From contig JAFAJR010000246.1 in the NCBI GenBank assembly GCA_019236085.1, positions 1 through 9,359 of the forward strand: DNA of 9,359 nucleotides, written 5' to 3'. The notes under the pieces were generated by a model, which was not told the origin of the DNA, ran no database searches, and was given only the letters and a program-made list of their open reading frames with translations. Of this stretch, positions 1 to 6,105 are shown in pieces; position 1 is the first letter of the stretch; every line of letters begins with the position of its first letter. This DNA comes from Candidatus Dormiibacterota bacterium (GTDB taxonomy: Bacteria; Chloroflexota; Dormibacteria; Aeolococcales; Aeolococcaceae). Made by a program: the position numbers and the translations under genes.

Positions 1-761
1 CGCCGGCCATCGTCGCCGCATACGGCATCGGTGCCGGCTCCGTTGCACGCGCGGGCCAGGTCATCACCTACACGGTCACCTCCGCGGTCAGCGTCGCCGC
101 CGGTATCCCCATTCTCATCCAGATTTCGGGGAACACCAACCCCGCTGCGGGCAGCTACACCACGGCGATCGCCACCAACACCGCGGCGCCGGCGGTCATC
201 GACAGCGGCACGTCGCCGTCGATCACGTTTGCTTCCAACAACACGGCCAAGACTATCGTGGTGGCGCAGAGCCTCACATTCACGCTGAGCGCAACGTCGT
301 TCCAGCTCAACATGGATCCGAGCCTGGCAGCGCTTGCTGATCAGTCGTACACCATGAACCTCACAGTGCTCACCAACGCCAACTCGGGCTACACCATGAC
401 CGTCTCAGACAACGCAACCGGTCTGCAGTGCTCCTGTGCCGGCAACCCTACGATCCCGCAGGTGTCCACACAGATGTCCACGGCGGTCGCCTGGCCCGCC
501 GCTCCGGCTAACGACACCGGGTACACGGTGACCGGCACCGGCACCGGTGACGCCGGTTTCTCTGTGAACGCCGCCTTCTCCGCCGGCACGAAGTACGCCG
601 GCTATCGCAACGTCGGCGACGTGGTGGCGAGCAGTACCACAGCCACCGGGGCCACAGCCAACACGATCGCCGTGACCGACCAGACAGCCGTGGACTACGC
701 GACCGCGTCGGGCACGTTCACGGACACCATCGTCTTCACGGCGACGCCCAACTACAGCTGA
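1..761 (+). CDS. Secreted beta-sandwich surface protein, 5' partial
   Basis: The reading frame is open from the left edge (first full codon at 3) to TGA at 759-761, so the true start lies outside the window; the in-frame GTG at 258 is internal. About 252 residues are visible. The first ~85 are Thr/Ala/Ser/Gly-rich with a stretch around GNTNPAAGSYTTAI that resembles beta-strand modules of bacterial and archaeal surface proteins. A second module begins near SLTFTLSATSFQLNMDP and ends DTIVFTATPNYS at the C-terminus. It has a CSC pair (codons about 429-437) and one Trp in AVAWPAAP. No membrane anchor, LPXTG motif or catalytic motif is seen, and the W-x-L motifs of true WxL domains are absent. The next gene encodes a DUF916-like membrane-anchored protein 26 nt (or 5 nt) downstream, so the two are probably co-transcribed and may interact at the cell surface. 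Function is unproven; an extracellular structural or adhesive role is an inference from composition and context. Confidence 0.8.
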   Translation, partial: PAIVAAYGIGAGSVARAGQVITYTVTSAVSVAAGIPILIQISGNTNPAAGSYTTAIATNTAAPAVIDSGTSPSITFASNNTAKTIVVAQSLTFTLSATSFQLNMDPSLAALADQSYTMNLTVLTNANSGYTMTVSDNATGLQCSCAGNPTIPQVSTQMSTAVAWPAAPANDTGYTVTGTGTGDAGFSVNAAFSAGTKYAGYRNVGDVVASSTTATGATANTIAVTDQTAVDYATASGTFTDTIVFTATPNYS

Positions 762-787
762 CGTCCATGTCTGGCGGGACATGCACG

Positions 788-1762
788 GTGAGGCGGCTCA
801 CCAAGCGAGTGCTCTTGGCTGCGACTGTCGCGGCCGTGCCCTTTGCCGCTGTGGCCATGTCCGCTGCCGGATCCGGCCCACCTCGGTCGATCGCGGTGTC
901 AGTGCCTGCAGACCCTGTCTCGCTGACCCCGGGGGAAACTGCTCCTGTCCCGATTCGCGTGGTCAACCCGGGTCCGTCACCTGTCGCGGTGAGGGTCACG
1001 GGCCAGGGTGTGAACCTTGGAGACGACGGCCACGTCTCGTTCACCGGCGAGCCAGACCCCCGGTGGGACGGCAGGACCACCTTTCCGTCGGGTGTCCTGA
1101 CCGTGCCGGCTCAGGGATTCCTCGACGTGTCGGTCAGCGTCCACATGCCGTCCGACATCAGCCCCGACCTCTACTACGTGGGCTTTCTCGTCACGCCAGT
1201 CGCGCAGTCCACCGGCAGCGTCGTCGTGGTCAATCAGATCGGAGCCTTCTTCACCATCAACGTGCCAGGTCCGCGCCTGCGCGAGCTCACAGCAGATCTC
1301 GACGTCCCGGGCTTCCAGGTCGGGCCGCTGTACATCAGCGGCCTCGTGGTCGGTGAACAGGTGAACGGCATGCTCACCACCCACAACGTCGGGCCGTCGG
1401 CCATAGAGTTCTTCGGCGAGAACGACGCGACGTCGGCTCCGGTCTCGGGCACACCGTCGCAGCAGCGGATCGCCCGCTCGCTGCTTCCGATCGGTCGGTC
1501 TCGCTCGTTCCAGGTCGGCGCGCTCCCTGCGTTCCCGATCGACCTCGTCACCATGACGGTCACGGTCGCGTATCCCAACGAGACGGACTCGGCCACCAAA
1601 CAGATTGTGCTGACGAAGACCATGCTGGTGATCAGCCCGTGGTTGATCTACTGCGTGTGTGCGATCGTCGGATTGCTCGTCTGCTGGCGGCTCTATCGTC
1701 GAAGGGCGCGCCGTCGGGCCGCTTCTCTGCCGGGGCGATTCGCCAAAGCCCGGGGGCGCTGA
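788..1762 (+). CDS. DUF916-like (WxL-interacting type) membrane-anchored surface protein
   Basis: The protein has 324 residues from GTG 788. A signal peptide (MRRLTKRVLLAATVAAV start) is followed by an Ig-like domain at about 35-160. This carries the DUF916 hallmarks: a start like VSVPADPVSLTPGE, a middle PSDISPDLYYVGFLV, and an end VVNQIGAFFTINVPG. A second beta domain spans about 165-275. One membrane helix lies at about 280-301, followed by a basic tail (RLYRRRARRR). Signal peptide, two Ig-like domains, C-terminal anchor and basic tail is the layout of WxL-interacting proteins, which hold WxL proteins at the wall in Firmicutes. I chose GTG 788 because GGCGGG at 773-778 sits 9 nt upstream and the product starts as a classic signal peptide. 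ATG 767 in the same frame adds seven residues (MSGGTCT) and has no ribosome site. The neighbouring secreted protein upstream is the likely partner. Family assignment is by motif pattern and is fairly secure; the role is inferred. Confidence 0.82.
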   Translation: MRRLTKRVLLAATVAAVPFAAVAMSAAGSGPPRSIAVSVPADPVSLTPGETAPVPIRVVNPGPSPVAVRVTGQGVNLGDDGHVSFTGEPDPRWDGRTTFPSGVLTVPAQGFLDVSVSVHMPSDISPDLYYVGFLVTPVAQSTGSVVVVNQIGAFFTINVPGPRLRELTADLDVPGFQVGPLYISGLVVGEQVNGMLTTHNVGPSAIEFFGENDATSAPVSGTPSQQRIARSLLPIGRSRSFQVGALPAFPIDLVTMTVTVAYPNETDSATKQIVLTKTMLVISPWLIYCVCAIVGLLVCWRLYRRRARRRAASLPGRFAKARGR

Positions 1763-1803
1763 CAGCGACGAATGCGGAGAGCGCGTAGACTCTCGGCATT
1801 CGC

Positions 1804-1811
1804 AGAGGGGG
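1804..1811 (+). promoter_or_regulatory. Ribosome binding site fixing the start at 1815
   Basis: The purine run AGAGGGGG lies just before ATG 1815 and supports this start over the upstream in-frame codons, the first of which (1659) would place about 50 extra residues inside the preceding gene. A possible -10 element TAGACT at 1786-1791 lies upstream. The best -35 candidate, CTGACA at 1759-1764, is 21 nt away, too far for a confident promoter. Confidence 0.5.
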
Positions 1812-1814
1812 CTT

Positions 1815-2252
1815 ATGACACCGCCAACGGTGCAGCTCGGGCGCGCGCTCTTCGGCGTGCAGGCGATCATCAGCGGACCGACGGTCGCCGTCGTATGGCT
1901 AGTGTCGTTCCTCGGCGCCGGCGGAGCCACCGCCGTGCTTCCCGGCGTGCGCCTGTTCAGCTGGTGGGCGGAGGTCCTGGTGGTTGTCGTGCCCGTGGTG
2001 GTGTTCATCACCTCGCTCGGCGTCACGAGCCTGTGGGCGTCGACCGTCACCTGGCTGGAGATGTTGTGGCTCACGGCCGCCGCTGTCGTGTCGATACCGC
2101 CAGTGGTCGCGGCTGCGGGAAGTGGGGCTCTCGGTGCTGCGTTGTGGGCCGGGTTGGCGTTGCTCATCCTGAGCCTGGTGCTCCCGGCCACCGCGCTTGG
2201 ACTCTTCGTGGTTCCTGACGCGTCGCGTCGCTACTTCGCCGGCGTCTCCTGA
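1815..2252 (+). CDS. Small four-helix membrane protein, unknown function
   Basis: From ATG 1815 the product is 145 residues. Four hydrophobic segments fit membrane helices at about 20-37, 50-70, 80-100 and 105-132, with short loops and a short polar C-terminal end (PDASRRYFAGVS). I recognise no family and see no catalytic or binding motif. The in-frame upstream extension to 1659 overlaps the DUF916-like gene and lacks hydrophobic character, so it was not used. The gene begins 52 nt after the DUF916-like gene on the same strand, so it may be the last gene of that unit. A weak GC hairpin overlaps its stop codon. A role as a membrane accessory for the surface proteins is possible but not shown by the sequence. 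Confidence 0.7.
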   Translation: MTPPTVQLGRALFGVQAIISGPTVAVVWLVSFLGAGGATAVLPGVRLFSWWAEVLVVVVPVVVFITSLGVTSLWASTVTWLEMLWLTAAAVVSIPPVVAAAGSGALGAALWAGLALLILSLVLPATALGLFVVPDASRRYFAGVS

Positions 2253-2265
2253 GCCTCGGGCTCGG
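2249..2265 (+). terminator. Weak hairpin at the stop of the four-helix protein gene
   Basis: CTGAGCC and GGCTCGG pair around a TCG loop (one T-G wobble) and are followed by TTCTC rather than a true T-tract. The hairpin overlaps the TGA stop. It could reduce read-through into the lipoprotein unit but is a poor intrinsic terminator. Confidence 0.3.
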
Positions 2266-2304
2266 TTCTCAACGTGTTCTCAGCGCCTTTTCCGCGTGCG
2301 CTCA
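2265..2304 (+). promoter_or_regulatory. 11-bp-period direct repeats, candidate response-regulator operator
   Basis: GTTCTCA occurs at 2265-2271 and again, identical, at 2276-2282. At the same 11-bp step come CTTTTCC (2287-2293, weak) and GCGCTCA (2298-2304, 5 of 7 bases). The 4-nt spacers are acgt, gcgc and gcgt. Seven-base units repeated every 11 bp are the usual binding layout of OmpR/PhoB-family response regulators, for example the GTTCACC units of Streptomyces PhoP boxes. The array lies about 65-105 nt before the lipoprotein start. The regulator is not in the window. Confidence 0.45.
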
Positions 2305-2369
2305 GGACTCGGCGCGTGCGGCAGTGATCTGATCGCTGCAGGAACCAACGCCCAATGAGGTGACGGCAC

Positions 2370-2705
2370 ATGCACATCAGTTTCCAGCCCGGCGCGCTGG
2401 CGGCAGCAGCTCTGCTGCTCACCGCCTGCGGCGGCGGTGCAGCGCTGGGAACCGCTGCGTCGGCTCAGCAGTCGGTGGCGGCGGGCACGCAGACGCCGGG
2501 CAGCGCGCCGTCGGCATCGACCGGCAGTGCTCCGGCATCGGCGAGCGCCGCAGCCACTGCGTCAGGTACTGGATCGGCGACCGGAGCGACGTCGTCGCTG
2601 AACCAGCAGCTGCAAGCGATCGACGCCGCGATGCAGTCGATCGACTCGCATCTCAACTCGGCCACATCCGGCCTCAACAGCTCAGAAGGAGAACCAGGAC
2701 AATGA
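2370..2705 (+). CDS. Small lipoprotein with C-terminal coiled-coil helix
   Basis: The protein has 111 residues. A lipoprotein signal peptide ends in lipobox LTAC (residues 17-20, lipidated Cys20). A low-complexity Ala/Ser/Thr/Gly linker spans about 21-74. A predicted helix follows at about 75-102 with hydrophobic residues at L77, L81, I84, M88, I91, L95 and L102, an almost unbroken 3-4 heptad pattern. The tail is acidic (SEGEPGQ). The start is well supported by GAGGTGA at 2357-2363, six nt before ATG 2370. The TGA stop (2703-2705) overlaps the ATG of the next gene (2702) as ATGA, so the two are translationally coupled. The design suggests a membrane-tethered flexible stalk that presents a coiled coil, perhaps to the secreted coiled-coil neighbour. 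No named family is recognised with certainty. Confidence 0.8.
   Translation: MHISFQPGALAAAALLLTACGGGAALGTAASAQQSVAAGTQTPGSAPSASTGSAPASASAAATASGTGSATGATSSLNQQLQAIDAAMQSIDSHLNSATSGLNSSEGEPGQ
2684..2692 (+). promoter_or_regulatory. Ribosome binding site for the coupled gene at 2702
   Basis: AGAAGGAGA is a near-perfect Shine-Dalgarno sequence about 10 nt before ATG 2702, embedded in the end of the lipoprotein gene. It decides this start over the upstream open frame, which only shadows the lipoprotein gene. Confidence 0.75.
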
Positions 2706-3433
2706 CTTTGCGACACGGCATGCACGTCGCCGCGAGCCTCGCAGCCGCGGCCTTCATCGGTGGCACCGCGGCAGTGGGCGCCTCGGCATCGACCACCCCG
2801 TCGCCATCGCCGTCACCCACACCGGCGCCCATCACGCTGTCCCAGCTCAAGCAGCTGTGCAACGCGGAGGTGCAGCGGCGCCTCGGGACCCTCGGTTCGG
2901 ACATGCAGTTCGTGCAGCAGTCCGGGTCGCTGACCTCGTCCGACCGCAGCAACCTTGAGGGGCAGATCGGCGCTGATGAGAGCGGGCTTACGGGGTTGGA
3001 CCAGACGATCCAGAACGACACCACGCTCAAGCAAGCACGAGAGGATTGCGCCAAGATCGTCACCAACTTCCGCGTCTACGTCCTCGAAGACCCGAAGATC
3101 CACGAGGTCATCGCGGCTGACGGCGTGAGCGCTGTCGACCAATCGTTCGAGAACTTGATCCCGCAGCTCGAGCAGCTGATCGACGCGTCGTCGCAGTCGC
3201 AGATGGTGAAGGAGCAGGAGATCGACAAGCTCAACGACCTGCGCAGCAAGGTGAGCGCTTCGGAGACGTCCATCTCCGGTGTGAGCGCGTCGGTGATCAA
3301 CCTGCAGCCCTCTGGCTACCCGGGCAACAAGGTGGTGCTGCAGAGCGCGGCGCAGAACATCGAGACATCGCGCGACGACCTGAAGGGCGCGCGTGACGAC
3401 GTCACGGACATCCTGCAGCTGCTGGGCAGCTGA
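2702..3433 (+). CDS. Secreted coiled-coil protein, unknown function
   Basis: The protein has 243 residues. A signal peptide (hydrophobic core about 9-26, likely cleaved after ASA at 27-29) is followed by a Ser-Thr-Pro linker (TTPSPSPSPTPAP, 31-43). The mature part is mostly helical, polar and rich in Gln, Asp and Ser. It has heptad-like helices near 45-73, about 145-200 and the C-terminal RDDVTDILQLL. Only two cysteines remain after cleavage, C53 and C116, so a single disulfide is possible. The central NFRVYVLEDPKIH (122-134) resembles a motif I associate with secreted hypothetical proteins of Actinobacteria, from memory only. No enzyme motif is visible. The strong ribosome site and ATGA overlap with the lipoprotein gene argue for balanced production of the two proteins and perhaps a complex at the outer membrane face. 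The gene ends 20 nt before a strong terminator. Confidence 0.82.
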   Translation: MTLRHGMHVAASLAAAAFIGGTAAVGASASTTPSPSPSPTPAPITLSQLKQLCNAEVQRRLGTLGSDMQFVQQSGSLTSSDRSNLEGQIGADESGLTGLDQTIQNDTTLKQAREDCAKIVTNFRVYVLEDPKIHEVIAADGVSAVDQSFENLIPQLEQLIDASSQSQMVKEQEIDKLNDLRSKVSASETSISGVSASVINLQPSGYPGNKVVLQSAAQNIETSRDDLKGARDDVTDILQLLGS

Positions 3434-3453
3434 CACCCGGTTCGTCCCCGCTC

Positions 3454-3489
3454 GCCGGGCGGTCCCACAAGGGCCGCCCGGCTTTTCTT
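3454..3489 (+). terminator. Intrinsic terminator of the left + strand block
   Basis: GCCGGGCGG (3454-3462) pairs perfectly with CCGCCCGGC (3474-3482). An inner CCC/GGG pair closes an ACAA loop, with one bulged T. TTTTCTTC follows directly. The T-tract is only on the + strand side, so it serves the lipoprotein/coiled-coil unit and not the converging - strand gene, whose stop is at 3491. Confidence 0.9.
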
Positions 3490-3490
3490 C

Positions 3491-4048
3491 TCAGATGTGA
3501 CCGGCGATGCTCGTCTCGGCCCGCCGCACGTAGCCGAAGCCGCGGCGCAGCTCGGCCACCACGTCGTGCCAGAAGCATTGACCAAGGTAATACGCCAGCA
3601 GGAGCGCGCCCACCAGGATTGCGATCGCCACGCTTACCATTCCCTTGCTGGTCCAGTACACGTCCTGCAGCTGCAGCAGCAGCGCGAACTCATCGAGCAC
3701 GAGCGCCAGCCCGACGCCGAACGGAATGGCGAGGATCGGGTGCCAGCGGGCGGCCTCGAGCGTGAGCGCCAGGAACCCGCACACGGCGATCAGCGTCAGA
3801 CCCCACATGTAGTGATGGATGTGCACGGTGCCGCTGCGGCCGCCGATGACGATGTCATGGAAGGGCCCCAGGTTGTTGTGAATGGCGTACGTCAGCAGCC
3901 GTATCAGGCCGAAGGTCACGACGAAGGAGATGACCAGTCGCAGCGCGGCGCGCCGGCGATAGTTGAGATGCGTGTCCGCCACGTGCTTGATGCGCTGGGC
4001 GAGTGTTCCCTCTCGAGGTGCATCCAGCGCGTGGTCGCACTTCGTCAT
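3491..4048 (-). CDS. Integral membrane protein with HIHH and LDE motifs
   Basis: The protein has 185 residues. A charged cytosolic-looking N-terminus (1-35) is followed by hydrophobic segments at about 36-55, 80-98, 103-127 and 137-157, with a basic C-terminal tail. Motifs stand out: HIHHYMWG at 76-83, then GVGLALVLDEFALLL at 111-125 and QDVYW at 128-132. These polar residues inside or beside membrane helices (H76, H78, H79, D119, E120, D129) resemble a conserved actinobacterial membrane family I recall without a named function, and could form a metal or substrate site. ATG 4048 has no Shine-Dalgarno sequence; the gene starts 19 nt after the GH3 stop, so translation may depend on coupling. 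A TAAGCT hexamer in the gap could alternatively be a -10 element. Confident as a gene, unsure of role. Confidence 0.8.
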   Translation of the reverse strand: MTKCDHALDAPREGTLAQRIKHVADTHLNYRRRAALRLVISFVVTFGLIRLLTYAIHNNLGPFHDIVIGGRSGTVHIHHYMWGLTLIAVCGFLALTLEAARWHPILAIPFGVGLALVLDEFALLLQLQDVYWTSKGMVSVAIAILVGALLLAYYLGQCFWHDVVAELRRGFGYVRRAETSIAGHI

Positions 4049-4067
4049 GGAGGCGGCGAAGCTTAGC

Positions 4068-5237
4068 TCACGCGGCGGCGCAGGGATCGACGTGTTTGGC
4101 CGCGAGGATGTGCACCACGGCGTCGACGAGCCTTGATCGCGACAGCTGGCCGGTCTCTGCTGCGCTGACGATCGCCGCCGCGGACGCCGCGGTCTCCGAC
4201 TGGACGTGCTGCGCGTCGGCCGAGAAGAGCGTCAGGTCGGCGCCCGCCGTCAGTGCAGCTACCACTGCGTGGGTCACGTCGTACCCGATCTTCGCCAGGG
4301 CCGTGGCCGACAGCGAGTCGGTCATCACCAGCCCGGTGAAGCCGAGTTGCTGCCGCAGCACGCCCGCGATGGCGGCACTTGATATCGACGCGGGCTGGTC
4401 GGTGAGGCCCGGCACGCTCGCGTTCGCGACCATGACTGCCGGAAGGGCATCCTGCACCGCTGCAGCGAACGGCAGCAGGCCGCGCGACTGCAACTGATTC
4501 CATGGGAGCGTCGTCGCCGGCGTGACGTCGGTGTTGCCGCTCGCCTGTCCCAGGCCGGGGAAGTGCTTTACAACCGGAATGACGCCGCCCTGCATGAGGC
4601 CAGCGGCGAATGCAAGCGCGTCCGGCGTGGCGATGGATGGATCGATGCTGAAGGACCGCGTGCCGTCGGGATCCGCGTTGTTCGGGCCGTCGCCGCCGTC
4701 GAGGTCCAGCACCGGCGCGAGGTCCATGGTCACGCCTGCGGCTCGCATGCGCAGTGCTGCCGACGCGGCCAGCTGCTGGATCTGCGCAGGCGTCATGGTC
4801 GCGGCCATGTCCCGCGCTGAGGGCAGCGCGCCGGCAAGGTTCGCCATGCGCTGCACAGCGCCGCCCTCCTCGTCAGTCATCACGAAGGGGGCAAGTCCCT
4901 GCGGTGCAGCGGCAGTCAGCGCCTGGAGCTCTGCCGCGAGATCGGCGGGCGCGCTGCTCCCGAAGAGGATGACGCCGCCTGCGCCTGCCGCAACTTCCGG
5001 CAGCACCGCTTCGGGGTCGGACCCATCAACCGGCACCACGATCGTCTGCTCCGCGAGCCGCTGCAGCGGCCAGCCGGCCAGCACGCCCGTTGCAGAGCAG
5101 GGTGTCGCAGTGGGCTGGAGTGCGGAAGAAGTGGAAACCGAAGGCGTTGCGGTCGACAGTGCGGCGGGCATCGAGCCGCAGGCGCACAGCACGGCGGTGA
5201 GGGCTACGGGAAGTGCTGTGCGACCAACGTGGTTCAT
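4068..5237 (-). CDS. GH3 family beta-N-acetylhexosaminidase-like lipoprotein
   Basis: The protein has 389 residues. Lipobox LCAC (17-20) points to a lipoprotein outside the membrane, as for LpqI-type enzymes. After a Ser/Thr/Pro linker to about 50, the GH3 N-terminal TIM barrel fills the rest. TDEEGGAVQR (121-130) matches the substrate loop of NagZ enzymes, GVTMDLAPVLDLD (168-180) a core strand, and KHFPGLG (224-230) the family signature. VMTDSLSA (304-311) carries the expected nucleophile D307. Family members remove N-acetylglucosamine from muropeptides or other glycans. The usual acid/base histidine of the NagZ loop (KHFPGHG followed by D-x-H) is not found: the loop reads GNTDVTPAT. There is no C-terminal GH3 domain, normal for NagZ. 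The gene is divergent from the GT2 gene (109 nt apart) and probably co-transcribed with the downstream membrane protein. Substrate is not determined; the family call is secure. Confidence 0.9.
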   Translation of the reverse strand: MNHVGRTALPVALTAVLCACGSMPAALSTATPSVSTSSALQPTATPCSATGVLAGWPLQRLAEQTIVVPVDGSDPEAVLPEVAAGAGGVILFGSSAPADLAAELQALTAAAPQGLAPFVMTDEEGGAVQRMANLAGALPSARDMAATMTPAQIQQLAASAALRMRAAGVTMDLAPVLDLDGGDGPNNADPDGTRSFSIDPSIATPDALAFAAGLMQGGVIPVVKHFPGLGQASGNTDVTPATTLPWNQLQSRGLLPFAAAVQDALPAVMVANASVPGLTDQPASISSAAIAGVLRQQLGFTGLVMTDSLSATALAKIGYDVTHAVVAALTAGADLTLFSADAQHVQSETAASAAAIVSAAETGQLSRSRLVDAVVHILAAKHVDPCAAA

Positions 5238-5346
5238 CGAGAGCTAGACCCTTGACGACGGAATCAGGGAACGTTCGCTCAGCCCGTTACCCGTTCGTCA
5301 CCTCGCCGCCGTCAAGCGTGCTGGCGTTCGTGGAAATACTTGCCTG
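5238..5346. promoter_or_regulatory. Divergent intergenic region between GH3 and GT2 genes
   Basis: This 109-nt gap should hold promoters for both directions. On the + strand AATACT (5335-5340) resembles a -10 element exactly 6 nt before ATG 5347, which suits a leaderless mRNA; no good -35 is seen. A short palindrome GAACGTTC lies at 5269-5276, and the hexamer CGTTCG occurs three times (5272, 5292, 5325) without regular spacing. No clear promoter for the GH3 gene could be picked on the - strand. Confidence 0.35.
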
Positions 5347-6105
5347 ATGCGTGAGGCTGCGGCCATGAGGCCAATCCTGCCGGACGGGATCAGCGCGGTC
5401 CTCCCCGCCTTCAACGAATCTGCGGTCATCGAACACACAGTCCGGGCGACACACCAGGCGCTCCGAGAGAGCGGGGTCAGGACCTGCGAGGTCATCGTGG
5501 TCGACGACGGCAGCAGCGACGGAACGCGGGACGAGTGCTTGCGACTTGCCGCAGAGCTGCCCGCCGTGCGGTTGATCTCGCACTCGCACAACCTCGGGTA
5601 CGGTGCCGCGCTGCGAACGGGTTTCGACGCAGCGCGCATGGATGCAGTGTTCCTGATGGACAGCGACGGGCAGTTCGATCCCGCGGACATTTCCCGGCTC
5701 CTACAGCGCTGGGACGGCCACAGCGCAGTGTGTGGATACCGCGAGCATCGGAGCGATCCAGCAGAGCGCCGCCTGTTCAACGCTGCGTTCTTCGCCATCG
5801 TCAACGCGCGCTTCGGCAGATCGGCTCGTGACATCAATTGCGGCTTCAAGCTGTTTCCCGCCGCTCTGGGCCGCGGCTTGCAGGCGGAGGGCGCATTGAT
5901 CAGCACCGAGCTAGTGCTGCGGGCGCGTGAGAGCAGCGGCATCGTCGACGTCGCGGTTCGACATTCGCCGCGTCGCACGGGAACGCCGACCGGGGCCAAG
6001 CCGTCGGTGGTCATGCGCGCCTTCGGTGAGCTGTGGCGCCTCGACCGACGACGCCGCCGAGCGCGCCACATGCCGATCGCTGTGACCGCCGCGACGCACG
6101 ATTGA
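5347..6105 (+). CDS. Family 2 glycosyltransferase, DPM1-like
   Basis: The protein has 252 residues. It is a soluble GT-A fold enzyme like dolichol/polyprenyl-phosphate mannose or glucose synthases, which load a sugar from a nucleotide donor onto polyprenyl phosphate. Motifs in order: VLPAFNE (18-24), VIVVDDGSSDGT (49-60, nucleotide binding), NLGYGAALRTGF (82-93), MDSDGQFDP (104-112, DxD metal site), DINCGFKLF (162-170), and a basic HSPRRTGTPTGAKP segment near 206-220. There is no C-terminal membrane segment. Two starts are possible: ATG 5347 (no ribosome site, but a -10-like AATACT 6 nt upstream) or ATG 5365, preceded by GAGG at 5353-5356, which gives 246 residues and keeps all motifs. Its last 195 nt overlap the antisense GT87 frame. 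It may supply the lipid-linked donor for the neighbouring GT-C enzymes. The family is secure; the sugar is unknown. Confidence 0.92.
   Translation: MREAAAMRPILPDGISAVLPAFNESAVIEHTVRATHQALRESGVRTCEVIVVDDGSSDGTRDECLRLAAELPAVRLISHSHNLGYGAALRTGFDAARMDAVFLMDSDGQFDPADISRLLQRWDGHSAVCGYREHRSDPAERRLFNAAFFAIVNARFGRSARDINCGFKLFPAALGRGLQAEGALISTELVLRARESSGIVDVAVRHSPRRTGTPTGAKPSVVMRAFGELWRLDRRRRRARHMPIAVTAATHD

Noticed and set aside
977..2191. 404-codon open frame on the - strand
   Set aside because: It is antisense to the DUF916-like gene and the four-helix gene, both of which have good protein features. Its product is Arg/His/Thr-rich with no domain, typical of a GC-rich shadow frame.
2360..2701. Upstream extension of the coiled-coil protein frame across the lipoprotein gene
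   Set aside because: The extension is Arg/Gly-rich without a signal peptide, while ATG 2702 has a strong ribosome site and begins a clean signal peptide.
3454..3482. Terminator hairpin acting in both directions
   Set aside because: On the - strand the hairpin is followed by GAGCGGGG, with no T-tract, so only + strand termination is supported.
5269..5276. GAACGTTC palindrome as a LexA (SOS) site
   Set aside because: Actinobacterial SOS boxes have GAAC and GTTC separated by four bases; here they abut, so the match is to a short chance palindrome.
5272..5330. Three CGTTCG copies in the GH3/GT2 gap as an operator
   Set aside because: Spacing is irregular (20 and 33 nt) and the hexamer is common in GC-rich DNA.
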